From NCBI RefSeq assembly GCF_017348915.1, contig NZ_CP071383.1, positions 806,001 through 870,000 of the forward strand: a DNA stretch of 64,000 nucleotides, in the 5' to 3' direction. The notes under the pieces are model-generated. The model worked only from the letters and a program-made list of their open reading frames with translations, ran no database searches and was not told the origin of the DNA. A program made the translations under genes and the position numbers. How positions within the stretch are numbered: the stretch's first letter is position 1; each line of letters starts with the position of its first letter. Positions 1-10,883 of this stretch are shown piece by piece. The stretch comes from Leclercia pneumoniae (lineage in GTDB: Bacteria > Pseudomonadota > Gammaproteobacteria > Enterobacterales > Enterobacteriaceae).

Positions 1-552
1 TCGGTTTACCATGAGATTGAAATTGGCGAAAACTGCCTAATCCAGTCCAGCACCGTTATCGGTTCGGATGGGTTCGGTTATGCCAACGATCGCGGCAACT
101 GGGTGAAGATCCCGCAGTTGGGGCGCGTGATCATCGGCGATCGCGTTGAAATCGGCGCATGCACCACAATCGACCGTGGCGCGCTGGATGACACGATAAT
201 CGGTAATGGTGTTATCATCGATAATCAATGCCAGATTGCACATAATGTAGTGATTGGCGACAATACTGCCGTTGCTGGTGGCGTGATTATGGCTGGCAGC
301 CTGAAGATTGGCCGTTACTGTATGATTGGCGGTGCCAGCGTCATTAACGGGCATATGGAAATATGCGACAAAGTGACGGTGACCGGGATGGGTATGGTTA
401 TGCGTCCTATCACCGAGCCGGGCGTATATTCCTCGGGCATTCCGCTGCAACCTAATAAGGTGTGGCGTAAAACAGCTGCTCTGGTGATGAATATTGATGA
501 TATGAGCAAGCGCCTCAAGGCTATTGAGCGCAAATTCGATCAACAAGACTAA
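1..552 (+). CDS. lpxD: LpxD, UDP-3-O-acylglucosamine N-acyltransferase (3' part, 5' end outside window)
   Basis: The window opens inside this gene; frame 1 is open from base 1 to the stop at 552, giving about 183 C-terminal residues. They show the left-handed beta-helix hexapeptide pattern of LpxA/LpxD acyltransferases and the IAHN motif with the histidine that acts as catalytic base in LpxD. The C-terminal helix ([12 protein letters not shown]) matches the enterobacterial protein. LpxD adds the second hydroxyacyl chain, at the 2-amino group, in lipid A synthesis in the cytoplasm. It heads the lpxD-fabZ-lpxA-lpxB run. The identification is firm; only the start is missing. Confidence 0.97.
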   Translation, partial: SVYHEIEIGENCLIQSSTVIGSDGFGYANDRGNWVKIPQLGRVIIGDRVEIGACTTIDRGALDDTIIGNGVIIDNQCQIAHNVVIGDNTAVAGGVIMAGSLKIGRYCMIGGASVINGHMEICDKVTVTGMGMVMRPITEPGVYSSGIPLQPNKVWRKTAALVMNIDDMSKRLKAIERKFDQQD

Positions 553-655
553 GCGTTCATTCATGTAACGCAAACTTCCCGGCCTGTCGGCTTTCTTTTA
601 AACCGGCAGGCCGTGTTATTATTGCTATTCAGAATTTTTAGACAGGAAGAGTATT

Positions 656-1111
656 TTGACTACTGACACTCATACTCTGCATATTGAAGAGATTTTAGAG
701 CTTCTGCCTCACCGCTACCCGTTCTTACTGGTAGATCGTGTGCTGGATTTTGAAGAAGGTCGTTTTCTGCGCGCAGTGAAAAATGTCTCCGTAAATGAGC
801 CATTCTTCCAGGGGCATTTCCCTGGTAAGCCTATCTTCCCGGGTGTATTGATCCTGGAAGCAATGGCTCAGGCAACCGGTATTCTGGCGTTTAAAAGCGT
901 GGGTAAACTGGAGCCGGGTGAATTGTATTACTTCGCTGGTATCGATGAAGCGCGCTTTAAGCGCCCAGTCGTACCAGGTGATCAGATGATCATGGAAGTG
1001 ACTTTTGAGAAAACGCGTCGCGGCCTGACTCGCTTCAAAGGTGTTGCTCTGGTTGACGGCAAAGTTGTTTGCGAAGCTACCATGATGTGTGCGCGTAGCC
1101 GGGAGGCCTGA
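656..1111 (+). CDS. fabZ: FabZ, 3-hydroxyacyl-ACP dehydratase
   Basis: The 151-residue hot-dog-fold dehydratase removes water from 3-hydroxyacyl-ACP in type II fatty acid elongation. The catalytic pair is visible as His54 in QGHFPG and Glu68 in VLILEAMAQ. The start is a TTG at 656, preceded by a GGAAGAG ribosome site and giving the same N-terminus as the E. coli protein, which also uses TTG. It sits 103 bases after lpxD and 3 bases before lpxA. It competes with LpxA for the same 3-hydroxymyristoyl-ACP pool, so the gene order links membrane lipid and lipid A supply. Confidence 0.98.
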   Translation: MTTDTHTLHIEEILELLPHRYPFLLVDRVLDFEEGRFLRAVKNVSVNEPFFQGHFPGKPIFPGVLILEAMAQATGILAFKSVGKLEPGELYYFAGIDEARFKRPVVPGDQMIMEVTFEKTRRGLTRFKGVALVDGKVVCEATMMCARSREA

Positions 1112-1114
1112 TAC

Positions 1115-1903
1115 GTGATTGATAAATCCGCCTTTATTCATCCAACCGCCATTGTGGAAGAGGGTGCCGTTATTGGTGCCAATGTCCATATTGGCCCGTT
1201 CTGTATTGTTGGACCCCATGTCGAAATTGGTGAGGGTACCGTACTGAAATCTCACATTGTCGTTAATGGTCATACGATCATTGGACGCGATAATGAGATT
1301 TATCAGTTCGCCTCCATCGGTGAAGCTAATCAGGATCTTAAATATGCTGGTGAGCCGACCCGTGTGGAAATCGGCGATCGTAACCGCATTCGCGAAAGCG
1401 TCACCATTCATCGTGGCACAACTCAGGGTGGTGGATTGACGAAGGTGGGCAGCGATAACCTCTTTATGGTCAATGCGCATATTGCGCACGACTGTACGGT
1501 AGGCAACCGCTGCATCCTCGCCAACAATGCAACGCTGGCGGGACACGTATCGGTTGACGATTTCGCAATCATTGGTGGCATGACCGCAGTCCATCAGTTC
1601 TGCATCATTGGTGCACACGTGATGGTCGGCGGCTGCTCCGGTGTGGCGCAAGATGTCCCGCCGTATGTGATTGCGCAGGGCAACCACGCAACGCCGTTTG
1701 GCGTCAATATCGAAGGTCTGAAGCGTCGTGGCTTTACGCGCGAAGCCATTACCGCGATCCGCAATGCGTACAAAATTATGTACCGTAGCGGTAAAACGCT
1801 GGAAGAGGCTAAGCCGGAAGTTTCTGCCCTGGCGGAACAGCACCCTGAGGTGAAGGCGTTCACCGAGTTCTTTGAACGCTCAACCCGCGGCCTGATTCGT
1901 TAA
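1115..1903 (+). CDS. lpxA: LpxA, UDP-N-acetylglucosamine acyltransferase
   Basis: This 262-residue enzyme carries out the first step of lipid A synthesis, transferring 3-hydroxymyristate from ACP to UDP-GlcNAc. Hexapeptide repeats run through residues 1-190, and the catalytic base His125 lies in the segment NAHIAHDC; the C-terminal helical part ([13 protein letters not shown]) is also typical. The start is GTG at 1115, 3 bases after the fabZ stop, with the ribosome site GGGAGG inside the fabZ end. Its TAA stop overlaps the ATG of lpxB, so the two are probably translationally coupled. Confidence 0.98.
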   Translation: MIDKSAFIHPTAIVEEGAVIGANVHIGPFCIVGPHVEIGEGTVLKSHIVVNGHTIIGRDNEIYQFASIGEANQDLKYAGEPTRVEIGDRNRIRESVTIHRGTTQGGGLTKVGSDNLFMVNAHIAHDCTVGNRCILANNATLAGHVSVDDFAIIGGMTAVHQFCIIGAHVMVGGCSGVAQDVPPYVIAQGNHATPFGVNIEGLKRRGFTREAITAIRNAYKIMYRSGKTLEEAKPEVSALAEQHPEVKAFTEFFERSTRGLIR

Positions 1904-3051
1904 TGGTTGATAACCGCCCGCTTACGATAGCCCTGGTCGCCGGAGAAACCTCCGGCGATATTCTTGGTGCCGGCCTTATTCGCGCGCTCAAAGCCCGCGT
2001 ACCCAACGCCCGCTTTGTGGGGGTGGCTGGCCCGCTGATGCAGGCCGAAGGTTGTGAAGCCTGGTACGAAATGGAAGAGCTCGCGGTGATGGGCATTGTT
2101 GAAGTGCTGGGTCGCCTGCGTCGTCTGCTGCACATTCGTGCCGATCTTACCCGTCGTTTTACCGAACTCGAGCCCGATGTGTTTGTCGGTATCGACGCGC
2201 CCGATTTCAATATTACCCTTGAAGGGAATTTGAAAAAGAAGGGCATTAAAACCATTCATTATGTCAGTCCGTCCGTCTGGGCGTGGCGACAGAAACGCGT
2301 TTTCAAAATAGGCAGATCGACCAATCTGGTACTGGCCTTCCTGCCTTTCGAAAAAGCGTTTTACGACAAATTCAATGTTCCGTGCCGCTTTATCGGCCAC
2401 ACCATGGCCGATGCCATGCCGCTGGATCCTGATAAAAACGCAGCACGTGATGTATTAGGTATTCCACACGACGTACACTGCATGGCTCTGCTGCCCGGCA
2501 GTCGTGGTGCGGAAGTGGAGATGCTCAGCGCCGATTTTCTGAAAACGGCGCAGATCCTCCGCCAAACCTACCCCGACCTGGAAGTGGTCGTGCCGCTGGT
2601 CAATGCGAAACGGCGCGAGCAATTTGAACGCATCAAAGCGGAAGTTGCGCCAGAACTGCATGTCCGCCTGCTGGACGGTAAAGGGCGGGAAGCAATGGTG
2701 GCAAGCGATGCCGCGCTGCTCGCTTCAGGAACGGCAGCGCTGGAGTGCATGCTAGCCAAATGCCCGATGGTGGTCGGCTATCGCATGAAGCCGTTCACCT
2801 TCTGGCTGGCGAAACGTCTGGTGAAGACGGACTATGTTTCGTTGCCAAACCTGCTCGCCAGGCGCGAGCTGGTTAAAGAATTGCTGCAGGATGAGTGTCA
2901 ACCGCATCAGCTTGCCGAGGCGCTACTGCCGTTGCTGGCCAATGGCGAAACCAGTCATGAGATGCACGATACCTTCCGCGAACTGCATCAGCAGATCCGC
3001 TGTAATGCCGATGAGCAAGCGGCAGATGCGGTGCTGGAGTTAGCAAAATGA
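1903..3051 (+). CDS. lpxB: LpxB, lipid A disaccharide synthase
   Basis: The 382-residue GT19-family glycosyltransferase joins UDP-diacylglucosamine and lipid X to form the tetra-acylated disaccharide at the inner face of the inner membrane. The N-terminal [13 protein letters not shown] motif and the [13 protein letters not shown] segment are family hallmarks, and the length matches E. coli. The ATG shares one base with the lpxA stop, and the TGA overlaps the rnhB start. No anomaly is seen. Confidence 0.98.
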   Translation: MVDNRPLTIALVAGETSGDILGAGLIRALKARVPNARFVGVAGPLMQAEGCEAWYEMEELAVMGIVEVLGRLRRLLHIRADLTRRFTELEPDVFVGIDAPDFNITLEGNLKKKGIKTIHYVSPSVWAWRQKRVFKIGRSTNLVLAFLPFEKAFYDKFNVPCRFIGHTMADAMPLDPDKNAARDVLGIPHDVHCMALLPGSRGAEVEMLSADFLKTAQILRQTYPDLEVVVPLVNAKRREQFERIKAEVAPELHVRLLDGKGREAMVASDAALLASGTAALECMLAKCPMVVGYRMKPFTFWLAKRLVKTDYVSLPNLLARRELVKELLQDECQPHQLAEALLPLLANGETSHEMHDTFRELHQQIRCNADEQAADAVLELAK

Positions 3052-3644
3052 TGGAATTTATCTATCCACACACGCACCTGGTGGCGGGTGTGGATGAAGT
3101 CGGTCGTGGGCCGCTGGTAGGGGCGGTGGTGACTGCTGCCGTTATTCTCGATCCGGCTCGCCCCATCGTCGGGCTAAACGATTCAAAAAAGCTCTCAGAA
3201 AAACGTCGCCTGGCGTTATACGATGAGATCAAAGAGAAGGCGCTGGCCTGGAGCCTCGGGCGCGCAGAACCGCATGAAATTGACGAGCTGAATATTCTCC
3301 ATGCCACCATGCTGGCGATGCAGCGCGCGGTGGCGGGGCTGGCAATTGTGCCGGAATATGTGCTGATTGATGGTAATCGCTGTCCGGCATTGCCAATGCC
3401 CTTCCTGGCGGTGGTGAAAGGCGACAGCCGTGTCGCGGAAATCAGTGCGGCCTCCATTCTTGCTAAGGTCACTCGCGATGCCGAGATGGCCGCGCTGGAT
3501 CTCACATTTCCCCAGTACGGCTTCGGCCAGCACAAGGGGTATCCTACCGCTTTCCATCTGGAAAGGCTGGCAGAACATGGCGCAACGGAACATCACCGCC
3601 GCAGTTTTGGGCCGGTGAAACGCGCGATGGGACAGGTGTCCTGA
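3048..3644 (+). CDS. rnhB: RNase HII
   Basis: The 198-residue type 2 RNase H cuts RNA in RNA-DNA hybrids and starts the excision of single ribonucleotides from DNA. The acidic active site is visible as Asp16-Glu17 in [10 protein letters not shown], with further acidic residues in VLIDGNR and in the segment KVTRDAEM. Two ATG codons are adjacent; the first (3048) gives the E. coli length and overlaps the lpxB stop. It lies between lpxB and dnaE in the same run. Confidence 0.97.
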   Translation: MMEFIYPHTHLVAGVDEVGRGPLVGAVVTAAVILDPARPIVGLNDSKKLSEKRRLALYDEIKEKALAWSLGRAEPHEIDELNILHATMLAMQRAVAGLAIVPEYVLIDGNRCPALPMPFLAVVKGDSRVAEISAASILAKVTRDAEMAALDLTFPQYGFGQHKGYPTAFHLERLAEHGATEHHRRSFGPVKRAMGQVS

Positions 3645-3682
3645 ATCAAGACGCAAGCAATTAAGTAACGCGGAATCTGAAG

Positions 3683-6600
3683 ATGGCTGAACCACGTTTC
3701 GTACACCTGCGGGTGCACAGCGACTACTCCATGATTGATGGGCTGGCGAAAACCGGGCCGCTGGTAAAAAAGGCGGCTGCACTCGGCATGCCTGCGCTGG
3801 CGATCACCGATTTTACTAACCTGTGTGGTCTGGTGAAGTTCTACGGGGCAGCGCACGGCGCCGGGATGAAACCGATCATCGGGGCGGATTTCCACGTTCA
3901 GAGCGAACTGCTCGCTGATGAAATGACCCAAATCTCCGTCCTGGCGATGAACAATACCGGTTATCAGAACCTGACGTTGTTAATTTCCCGCGCCTATCAG
4001 CGTGGCTACGGCGCGCTGGGCCCCTGGATCGACAGAGAGTGGCTGGCCGAACTAAATGAAGGGCTACTGCTGATCTCCGGCGGACGCATGGGTGACTTAG
4101 GTAAATGCCTGATGCGTGGTAACAGCGCGCTGGTCGAGCAGTGTGTCGACTTTTATCAGACGCATTTCCCGGACCGTTTTTACCTGGAGCTGATTCGTAC
4201 CGGTCGTCCTGATGAAGAGAGCTACCTTCATGCGGCGGTTGCGCTTGCTGAAGCGCACGGTTTGCCGGTGGTCGCAACCAATGACGTTCGCTTTATTAAC
4301 GCTGACGACTTTGACGCGCATGAAATTCGCGTCGCCATTCACGACGGTTTTACGCTCGACGACCCCAAGCGCCCGCGCAACTACTCTGCGCAACAGTACA
4401 TGCGCAGCGAAGAGGAGATGTGTGAACTCTTCTCTGATATCCCCGAAGCGCTAGAAAACAGCGTTGAGATTGCAAAACGTTGTAACGTCACGGTACGCCT
4501 GGGCGAGTATTTCCTGCCGCAGTTCCCGACCGGGGATATGACCACCGAAGATTTCCTGGTCATGAAATCGAAAGAGGGGCTGGAAGAGCGTCTCGAATTC
4601 CTCTTCCCCGATCCGGCGGTTCGGGCAGAAAAGCGTCCTGAATATGACGAACGCCTGGATATCGAGCTTCAGGTTATCAACCAGATGGGCTTCCCTGGGT
4701 ACTTCCTTATCGTAATGGAGTTTATCCAGTGGTCGAAGGATAACGGCGTGCCGGTTGGGCCGGGCCGTGGCTCTGGTGCGGGCTCATTAGTCGCCTACGC
4801 GCTAAAAATTACCGATCTCGACCCGCTGGAATTTGACCTGCTGTTCGAACGTTTCCTTAACCCGGAACGTGTCTCGATGCCTGACTTCGACGTCGACTTC
4901 TGCATGGAGAAGCGCGACCAGGTCATTGAACACGTTGCGGATATGTATGGCCGTGATGCGGTATCCCAGATCATTACCTTCGGTACTATGGCGGCGAAAG
5001 CGGTTATCCGCGACGTTGGCCGCGTGCTGGGGCACCCTTATGGCTTCGTCGACCGCATCTCAAAACTGGTGCCGCCTGATCCCGGTATGACCCTGGCGAA
5101 AGCCTTTGAAGCCGAGCCGCAGCTGCCGGAAATTTACGAGGCCGACGAAGAGGTTAAAGCGCTGATCGACATGGCGCGTAAGCTTGAAGGCGTAACACGT
5201 AACGCCGGTAAGCACGCCGGTGGCGTGGTTATCGCACCAACTAAAATTACCGATTTTGCGCCGCTGTATTGCGATGAAACGGGCTCACACCCGGTCACGC
5301 AGTTCGATAAGAACGACGTAGAATACGCGGGCCTGGTGAAGTTTGACTTCCTGGGTCTGCGAACGCTCACTATCATCGACTGGGCGTTAAAAATGATCAA
5401 CCCACGTCGGGCAAAGCAGGGACTGGAGCCGATTGACATCGCCGCCATCCCGCTCGACGACAAGAAAAGTTTCGATATGCTGCAGCGCTCGGAGACTACA
5501 GCGGTCTTCCAGCTTGAATCCCGCGGCATGAAAGATCTGATCAAACGTCTGCAGCCTGACTGCTTCGAAGATATGATCGCACTGGTGGCCCTGTTCCGTC
5601 CGGGGCCGCTACAGTCCGGCATGGTAGATAACTTTATTGACCGTAAACACGGCCGTGAAGAGCTCTCGTATCCGGACGTCCAGTGGCAGCATGAGAGCCT
5701 GAAGCCGGTACTGGAGCCGACCTACGGCATCATCCTGTATCAGGAACAGGTGATGCAGATAGCCCAGGTTCTCTCCGGGTACACCCTCGGCGGCGCGGAC
5801 ATGCTGCGTCGTGCGATGGGTAAGAAAAAGCCGGAAGAGATGGCCAAGCAGCGTTCTATCTTTGAAGACGGCGCGAAAAAGAACGGCATCGACGGCGAAC
5901 TGGCGATGAAAATCTTCGACCTGGTAGAGAAATTCGCCGGTTATGGATTTAACAAATCGCACTCTGCGGCCTATGCTTTGGTCTCGTATCAAACGCTGTG
6001 GCTAAAGGCGCACTATCCCGCGGAGTTTATGGCTGCGGTCATGACGGCCGATATGGACAACACCGAGAAGGTGGTTGGCCTGGTAGACGAATGCTGGCGT
6101 ATGGGGTTAAAGATCCTGCCGCCGGATATCAACTCGGGCCTGTACCATTTCCACGTTAACGACGACGGGGAGATTGTGTACGGCATTGGCGCGATCAAAG
6201 GGGTAGGTGAAGGTCCTATCGAAGCGATCATCGACGCCCGCAACGAGGGCGGTTATTTTCGCGAGCTGTTTGATCTGTGCGCCCGAACTGATACGAAAAA
6301 GCTTAACCGTCGCGTGCTTGAAAAATTGATCATGTCCGGCGCGTTTGACAGACTGGGGCCGCACCGCGCCGCACTGATGAACTCGCTAGGCGATGCCCTG
6401 AAGGCCGCCGATCAGCATGCAAAAGCGGAAGCTATTGGCCAGGCAGATATGTTCGGCGTGCTGGCCGAAGAGCCAGAACAGATTGAGCAGTCTTACGCCA
6501 ACTGCCAGCCGTGGCCAGAGCAGGTAGTACTGGATGGGGAACGTGAAACGTTAGGCTTGTACCTGACGGGGCACCCGATCAACCAGTACATTAAAGAAAT

Positions 6601-7165
6601 TGAGCGCTATGTCGGGGGCTACCGCCTGAAAGACATGCATCCGACAGAACGTGGTAAAATTACCACGGCTGCGGGGCTCGTGATTGCTGCAAGGGTAATG
6701 GTCACCAAGCGCGGCAATCGTATTGGCATCTGTACGCTGGATGACCGTTCCGGGCGACTGGAGGTGATGTTATTCACCGACGCGCTGGATAAATACCAGC
6801 AATTGCTGGAAAAAGACCGCATACTTATCGTCAGCGGACAGGTCAGCTTTGATGACTTCAGTGGGGGGCTTAAAATGACCGCCCGCGAAGTGATGGACAT
6901 TGACGAAGCCCGGGAAAAATATGCTCGCGGGCTTGCTATCTCGCTGACGGACAGGCAAATTGATGACCAGCTTTTAAACCGACTCCGTCAGTCTCTGGAA
7001 CCCCACCGCTCGGGGACCATTCCAGTACATCTCTACTATCAGAGGGCGGATGCGCGCGCACGACTGCGCTTTGGCGCAACGTGGCGTGTCTCTCCGAGCG
7101 ATCGTTTATTAAACGATCTCCGCGGCCTCATTGGTTCGGAGCAGGTGGAACTAGAGTTTGACTAA
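3683..7165 (+). CDS. dnaE: DNA polymerase III alpha subunit
   Basis: The 1160-residue replicative polymerase subunit has the same length as in E. coli. The N-terminal PHP domain starts with [16 protein letters not shown], and the polymerase core carries the catalytic aspartates 401 and 403 in PDFDVDF. Later parts include the finger segment [18 protein letters not shown], a tandem HhH and an OB fold near residue 1000 ([15 protein letters not shown]). It forms the core polymerase with DnaQ (also in this window) and HolE. It starts 38 bases after rnhB and is followed 12 bases later by accA. Confidence 0.99.
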   Translation: MAEPRFVHLRVHSDYSMIDGLAKTGPLVKKAAALGMPALAITDFTNLCGLVKFYGAAHGAGMKPIIGADFHVQSELLADEMTQISVLAMNNTGYQNLTLLISRAYQRGYGALGPWIDREWLAELNEGLLLISGGRMGDLGKCLMRGNSALVEQCVDFYQTHFPDRFYLELIRTGRPDEESYLHAAVALAEAHGLPVVATNDVRFINADDFDAHEIRVAIHDGFTLDDPKRPRNYSAQQYMRSEEEMCELFSDIPEALENSVEIAKRCNVTVRLGEYFLPQFPTGDMTTEDFLVMKSKEGLEERLEFLFPDPAVRAEKRPEYDERLDIELQVINQMGFPGYFLIVMEFIQWSKDNGVPVGPGRGSGAGSLVAYALKITDLDPLEFDLLFERFLNPERVSMPDFDVDFCMEKRDQVIEHVADMYGRDAVSQIITFGTMAAKAVIRDVGRVLGHPYGFVDRISKLVPPDPGMTLAKAFEAEPQLPEIYEADEEVKALIDMARKLEGVTRNAGKHAGGVVIAPTKITDFAPLYCDETGSHPVTQFDKNDVEYAGLVKFDFLGLRTLTIIDWALKMINPRRAKQGLEPIDIAAIPLDDKKSFDMLQRSETTAVFQLESRGMKDLIKRLQPDCFEDMIALVALFRPGPLQSGMVDNFIDRKHGREELSYPDVQWQHESLKPVLEPTYGIILYQEQVMQIAQVLSGYTLGGADMLRRAMGKKKPEEMAKQRSIFEDGAKKNGIDGELAMKIFDLVEKFAGYGFNKSHSAAYALVSYQTLWLKAHYPAEFMAAVMTADMDNTEKVVGLVDECWRMGLKILPPDINSGLYHFHVNDDGEIVYGIGAIKGVGEGPIEAIIDARNEGGYFRELFDLCARTDTKKLNRRVLEKLIMSGAFDRLGPHRAALMNSLGDALKAADQHAKAEAIGQADMFGVLAEEPEQIEQSYANCQPWPEQVVLDGERETLGLYLTGHPINQYIKEIERYVGGYRLKDMHPTERGKITTAAGLVIAARVMVTKRGNRIGICTLDDRSGRLEVMLFTDALDKYQQLLEKDRILIVSGQVSFDDFSGGLKMTAREVMDIDEAREKYARGLAISLTDRQIDDQLLNRLRQSLEPHRSGTIPVHLYYQRADARARLRFGATWRVSPSDRLLNDLRGLIGSEQVELEFD

Positions 7166-7177
7166 TACAGGAATACT

Positions 7178-8137
7178 ATGAGTCTGAATTTCCTTGATTT
7201 CGAACAGCCGATTGCAGAGCTGGAAGCGAAAATCGATTCTCTGACCGCGGTTAGCCGTCAGGATGAAAAACTGGATATTAACATCGACGAAGAAGTGCAT
7301 CGTCTGCGTGAAAAAAGCGTAGAACTGACGCGCAAAATCTTTGCCGATCTCGGCGCATGGCAGGTTGCCCAGCTGGCACGCCATCCTCAGCGTCCGTACA
7401 CCCTGGATTATCTCCGCCTGGCGTTTGATGAGTTTGACGAGCTGGCAGGCGATCGCGCCTACGCGGACGATAAAGCCATTGTGGGCGGTATCGCACGTCT
7501 CGACGGTCGCCCGGTGATGATCATTGGTCATCAGAAAGGCCGTGAAACGAAAGAGAAGATCCGTCGTAACTTCGGTATGCCTGCACCAGAAGGCTACCGT
7601 AAAGCCCTGCGTCTGATGGAGATGGCTGAGCGTTTCAACATGCCCATCATCACCTTTATCGACACCCCGGGCGCGTATCCGGGTGTGGGCGCCGAAGAGC
7701 GCGGCCAGTCTGAAGCCATTGCCCGTAACCTGCGTGAAATGTCTCGCCTGAACGTGCCGGTTATCTGCACCGTTATCGGTGAAGGTGGCTCCGGCGGTGC
7801 GCTGGCGATTGGTGTGGGTGATAAAGTGAATATGCTGCAGTACAGCACCTATTCCGTTATCTCGCCAGAAGGTTGCGCCTCTATTCTGTGGAAGAGCGCT
7901 GACAAGGCGCCGCTGGCGGCAGAAGCGATGGGTATTATCGCCCCGCGTCTGAAAGAGCTGAAGCTGATCGACACCGTGATCCCGGAGCCGCTGGGTGGCG
8001 CGCACCGCAATCCGGAAGCGATGGCCGCATCGTTGAAAGCACAGCTGCTGGCCGATCTGGCCGATCTCGATGTGCTGAGCAAAGAAGACCTGCTCAACCG
8101 TCGTTATCAGCGACTGATGAGCTACGGTTACGCCTAA
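7178..8137 (+). CDS. accA: Acetyl-CoA carboxylase carboxyltransferase subunit alpha
   Basis: The 319-residue AccA forms an alpha2beta2 carboxyltransferase with AccD and moves the carboxyl group from biotin to acetyl-CoA, the committed step of fatty acid synthesis. The crotonase-type carboxyltransferase core is visible in [35 protein letters not shown] and the oxyanion-forming [16 protein letters not shown]. It follows dnaE by 12 bases and ends just before an intrinsic terminator that closes the lpx-dnaE-accA cluster. Confidence 0.99.
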   Translation: MSLNFLDFEQPIAELEAKIDSLTAVSRQDEKLDINIDEEVHRLREKSVELTRKIFADLGAWQVAQLARHPQRPYTLDYLRLAFDEFDELAGDRAYADDKAIVGGIARLDGRPVMIIGHQKGRETKEKIRRNFGMPAPEGYRKALRLMEMAERFNMPIITFIDTPGAYPGVGAEERGQSEAIARNLREMSRLNVPVICTVIGEGGSGGALAIGVGDKVNMLQYSTYSVISPEGCASILWKSADKAPLAAEAMGIIAPRLKELKLIDTVIPEPLGGAHRNPEAMAASLKAQLLADLADLDVLSKEDLLNRRYQRLMSYGYA

Positions 8138-8154
8138 GGCGTTTCATTAATCCT

Positions 8155-8183
8155 AAAAGCCGCACAATGTTGCGGCTTTTTTT
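8155..8183 (+). terminator. Intrinsic terminator after accA
   Basis: An inverted repeat AAAAGCCGCA / TGCGGCTTTT with a short loop is followed by a run of seven T residues. It lies 18 bases after the accA stop and 56 bases before ldcC, so it separates the two transcripts. Confidence 0.9.
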
Positions 8184-8239
8184 ATGTCTGCGGTCTACCC
8201 TGGCTATCCTTAGTGGATGTTTTTTCAAGGAGGTAGACC

Positions 8240-10378
8240 GTGAATATCATTGCCATCATGGGGCCGCACGGCGTCTTTTATAAAGATGAACCCATCAAGG
8301 AGCTGGAAAACGCGTTACAAAAACGCGGATATCAACTTATCTGGCCGCAAAACAGCGCCGACCTGCTGAAGTTTATCGAGCACAATCCGCGGATTTGCGG
8401 CGTGATTTTCGACTGGGACGAGTACGACCTGGAACTGTGCAGTGATATCAATCAGCTCAATGAATACCTGCCGCTGTATGCCTTTATCAATACTCACTCG
8501 ACGATGGATGTTAGCGCACACGATATGCGTATGGCGCTGTGGTTTTTCGAATACGCGCTGGGCGTGGCCGACGACATCGCGACACGCATTCAGCAATACA
8601 CCGAAGAATACCTCGATAATATCACCCCACCGTTTACCCGCGCGCTTTTCACCTACGTCAAAGAGGGTAAATACACCTTCTGTACGCCTGGCCATATGGC
8701 CGGAACGGCATATCAAAAAAGCCCTGTCGGCTGTCTGTTCTATGATTTTTTCGGCGGCAATACACTGAAAGCCGACGTATCGATTTCGGTGACCGAGCTG
8801 GGATCCTTACTAGACCATACCGGACCGCACCTGGAGGCGGAGGAGTACATCGCCCGCACCTTTGGCGCTGAGCAGAGCTATATGGTAACCAACGGCACCT
8901 CTACCTCGAACAAGATCGTAGGGATGTATGCCGCACCGGCAGGCAGCACCTTGTTGATTGACCGTAACTGTCATAAATCGCTGGCGCATCTGTTGATGAT
9001 GAGCGACGTGGTGCCGTTATGGCTCACCCCCACCCGCAATGCGTTGGGGATCCTGGGCGGGATCCCGAGACGGGAATTTACCCACGCGGCAATCGAACGC
9101 AAAGTGGCGAATGTCGTGCAGGCCAGTTGGCCGGTCCATGCGGTGATCACCAACTCCACCTATGATGGGCTGCTTTACAACACCAACTGGGTAAAACAGA
9201 CGCTGGATGTCCCCTCGATTCATTTTGACTCGGCCTGGGTACCCTATACCAATTTTCACCCTATCTATGCGGGTAAGAGCGGTATGAGCGGTGAACGCAT
9301 GCCGGGCAAAGTCTTCTATGAAACCCAGTCGACGCACAAAATGTTGGCCGCGTTTTCGCAGGCATCGCTCATTCATATCAAAGGCGAGTATGACGAAGAG
9401 ACCTTTAATGAAGCCTTTATGATGCATACCACCACCTCACCAAGCTATCCGCTGGTGGCCTCTATCGAAACGGCTGCCGCCATGCTACGGGGTAACCCGG
9501 GAAAACGGCTGATCAACCGTTCGGTAGAGCGCGCGCTGCACTTCCGTAAAGAGGTGCAGCGGCTGAGGGAAGAGGCAGATGGCTGGTTCTTTGATATCTG
9601 GCAGCCTGAGGAGATCGACGAAGCGGAGTGTTGGCCGATCGCCCCGGGTGAAAACTGGCACGGATTCCGCGACGCCGACGACGACCATATGTTCCTCGAT
9701 CCGGTTAAAGTCACCATCCTGACTCCCGGCATGGATGAGCAGGGCATCATGAGCGACACCGGTATTCCGGCGGCGCTGGTAGCGAAATTCCTTGATGAAC
9801 GCGGCGTCGTGGTTGAAAAAACCGGCCCTTATAATCTGCTGTTCTTGTTCAGTATCGGGATCGATAAGACCCGGGCGATGGGGCTTTTACGTGGGTTGAT
9901 GGAGTTTAAGCGCGCTTACGATCTTAATTTGCGGGTGAAGAATATGCTGCCGGATCTGTATGCCGAAGATCCGGATTTCTATCGCAATATGCGTATCCAG
10001 GATCTGGCGCAAGGGATCCACAAACTGATCCGCCAGCACGATCTGCCGCGTCTGATGTTGCAGGCGTTCGACGTTTTGCCGGAGATGAAACTCACGCCGC
10101 ATCACGCCTGGCAGCGGCAGGTGAAAGGTGAGGTTGAAACGGTGGAGCTGGAGAATCTGATCGGCCGGATCTCGGCAAATATGATCCTGCCTTATCCGCC
10201 AGGCGTACCGCTATTGATGCCCGGCGAAATGATTACCGAACAGAGCCGGCCAGTTCTCGATTTCCTGCTGATGCTCTGTTCCATTGGACGCCACTACCCC
10301 GGCTTCGACACCGACATTCACGGCGCAAAACGTGATGAAAACGGCGTCTACAGGGTACGAGTCTTAAAAACGCCTTGA
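8240..10378 (+). CDS. ldcC: Lysine decarboxylase LdcC (constitutive type)
   Basis: The 712-residue PLP-dependent enzyme converts lysine to cadaverine in the cytoplasm. The N-terminal wing domain (MNIIAIMGPHGVFYKDEPI) is followed by the aminotransferase-like core; the PLP-binding lysine is Lys367 in TQSTHKMLAA. The start is GTG at 8240, preceded by a strong AAGGAGGT site. The position next to accA and high similarity to E. coli LdcC identify it as the constitutive enzyme and not CadA, which would be linked to cadB and cadC. No regulatory gene is adjacent. Confidence 0.95.
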   Translation: MNIIAIMGPHGVFYKDEPIKELENALQKRGYQLIWPQNSADLLKFIEHNPRICGVIFDWDEYDLELCSDINQLNEYLPLYAFINTHSTMDVSAHDMRMALWFFEYALGVADDIATRIQQYTEEYLDNITPPFTRALFTYVKEGKYTFCTPGHMAGTAYQKSPVGCLFYDFFGGNTLKADVSISVTELGSLLDHTGPHLEAEEYIARTFGAEQSYMVTNGTSTSNKIVGMYAAPAGSTLLIDRNCHKSLAHLLMMSDVVPLWLTPTRNALGILGGIPRREFTHAAIERKVANVVQASWPVHAVITNSTYDGLLYNTNWVKQTLDVPSIHFDSAWVPYTNFHPIYAGKSGMSGERMPGKVFYETQSTHKMLAAFSQASLIHIKGEYDEETFNEAFMMHTTTSPSYPLVASIETAAAMLRGNPGKRLINRSVERALHFRKEVQRLREEADGWFFDIWQPEEIDEAECWPIAPGENWHGFRDADDDHMFLDPVKVTILTPGMDEQGIMSDTGIPAALVAKFLDERGVVVEKTGPYNLLFLFSIGIDKTRAMGLLRGLMEFKRAYDLNLRVKNMLPDLYAEDPDFYRNMRIQDLAQGIHKLIRQHDLPRLMLQAFDVLPEMKLTPHHAWQRQVKGEVETVELENLIGRISANMILPYPPGVPLLMPGEMITEQSRPVLDFLLMLCSIGRHYPGFDTDIHGAKRDENGVYRVRVLKTP

Positions 10379-10437
10379 CCCCTTGCCTGGCAAGGAGTTT
10401 CAGTTATAACGTGCAGGCACAACAACAAGGAGACGCT

Positions 10438-10827
10438 ATGCTGGGTTTAAAACAGGTTCATCATATTGCCATCATTGCTTCTGACTACGCGGTCAGTAAG
10501 GCATTTTACTGCGATACGCTCGGATTCACGCTGCAGAGCGAGGCTTATCGTGAAGAGCGCGACTCGTGGAAAGGTGACCTGGCGCTAAACGGCCAGTATG
10601 TTATTGAACTGTTTTCGTTCCCGTTCCCGCCCGCGCGCCCGTCACGTCCAGAAGCCTGCGGTTTGCGCCATCTGGCCTTCAGTGTCGATAACATTGACCA
10701 AGCCGTCGCGCATCTGGAAGCGAAGGGGGTGAAGTGTGAAGCCATACGTGTCGATCCCTTCACCGATAAGCGCTTTACCTTCTTCAACGATCCGGATGGC
10801 TTGCCGCTGGAGCTCTATCAGCAGTAA
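10438..10827 (+). CDS. yaeR: YaeR, VOC (glyoxalase I-like) family protein
   Basis: The 129-residue protein has one vicinal-oxygen-chelate domain: two beta-alpha-beta modules starting at LKQVHHIAIIASDY and GLRHLAFSVDN, ending PDGLPLELYQQ. Metal-ligand candidates are the early histidines, Glu in YVIELFSF, His in LRHLAF and the C-terminal Glu. I chose the ATG at 10438 because an AAGGAG site stands just before it and the length equals the E. coli protein; the upstream extension overlaps ldcC. Related to glyoxalase I, but the substrate is not known. Confidence 0.92.
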   Translation: MLGLKQVHHIAIIASDYAVSKAFYCDTLGFTLQSEAYREERDSWKGDLALNGQYVIELFSFPFPPARPSRPEACGLRHLAFSVDNIDQAVAHLEAKGVKCEAIRVDPFTDKRFTFFNDPDGLPLELYQQ

Positions 10828-10844
10828 CGCTTGCCTCCGCACGC

Positions 10845-10869
10845 TTTGCCCGGTAACGTGCCGGGCAAA
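10845..10869 (+). other. Perfect hairpin between yaeR and tilS
   Basis: TTTGCCCGG and CCGGGCAAA form a perfect 9-bp stem around a 7-base loop. There is no T run after it, so it may be an attenuator or RNA-stabilising hairpin and not a full intrinsic terminator. Confidence 0.55.
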
Positions 10870-10883
10870 CCATCATTCAGATA

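Noticed and set aside
725-1843. Long antisense open frame of 372 codons over fabZ-lpxA
   Set aside because: It lies opposite two well-identified genes, has no recognisable domain, and its composition reflects the codon bias of the sense strand.
8240-10378. Inducible lysine decarboxylase CadA
   Set aside because: There is no cadB or cadC beside it, and the position after accA is that of ldcC.
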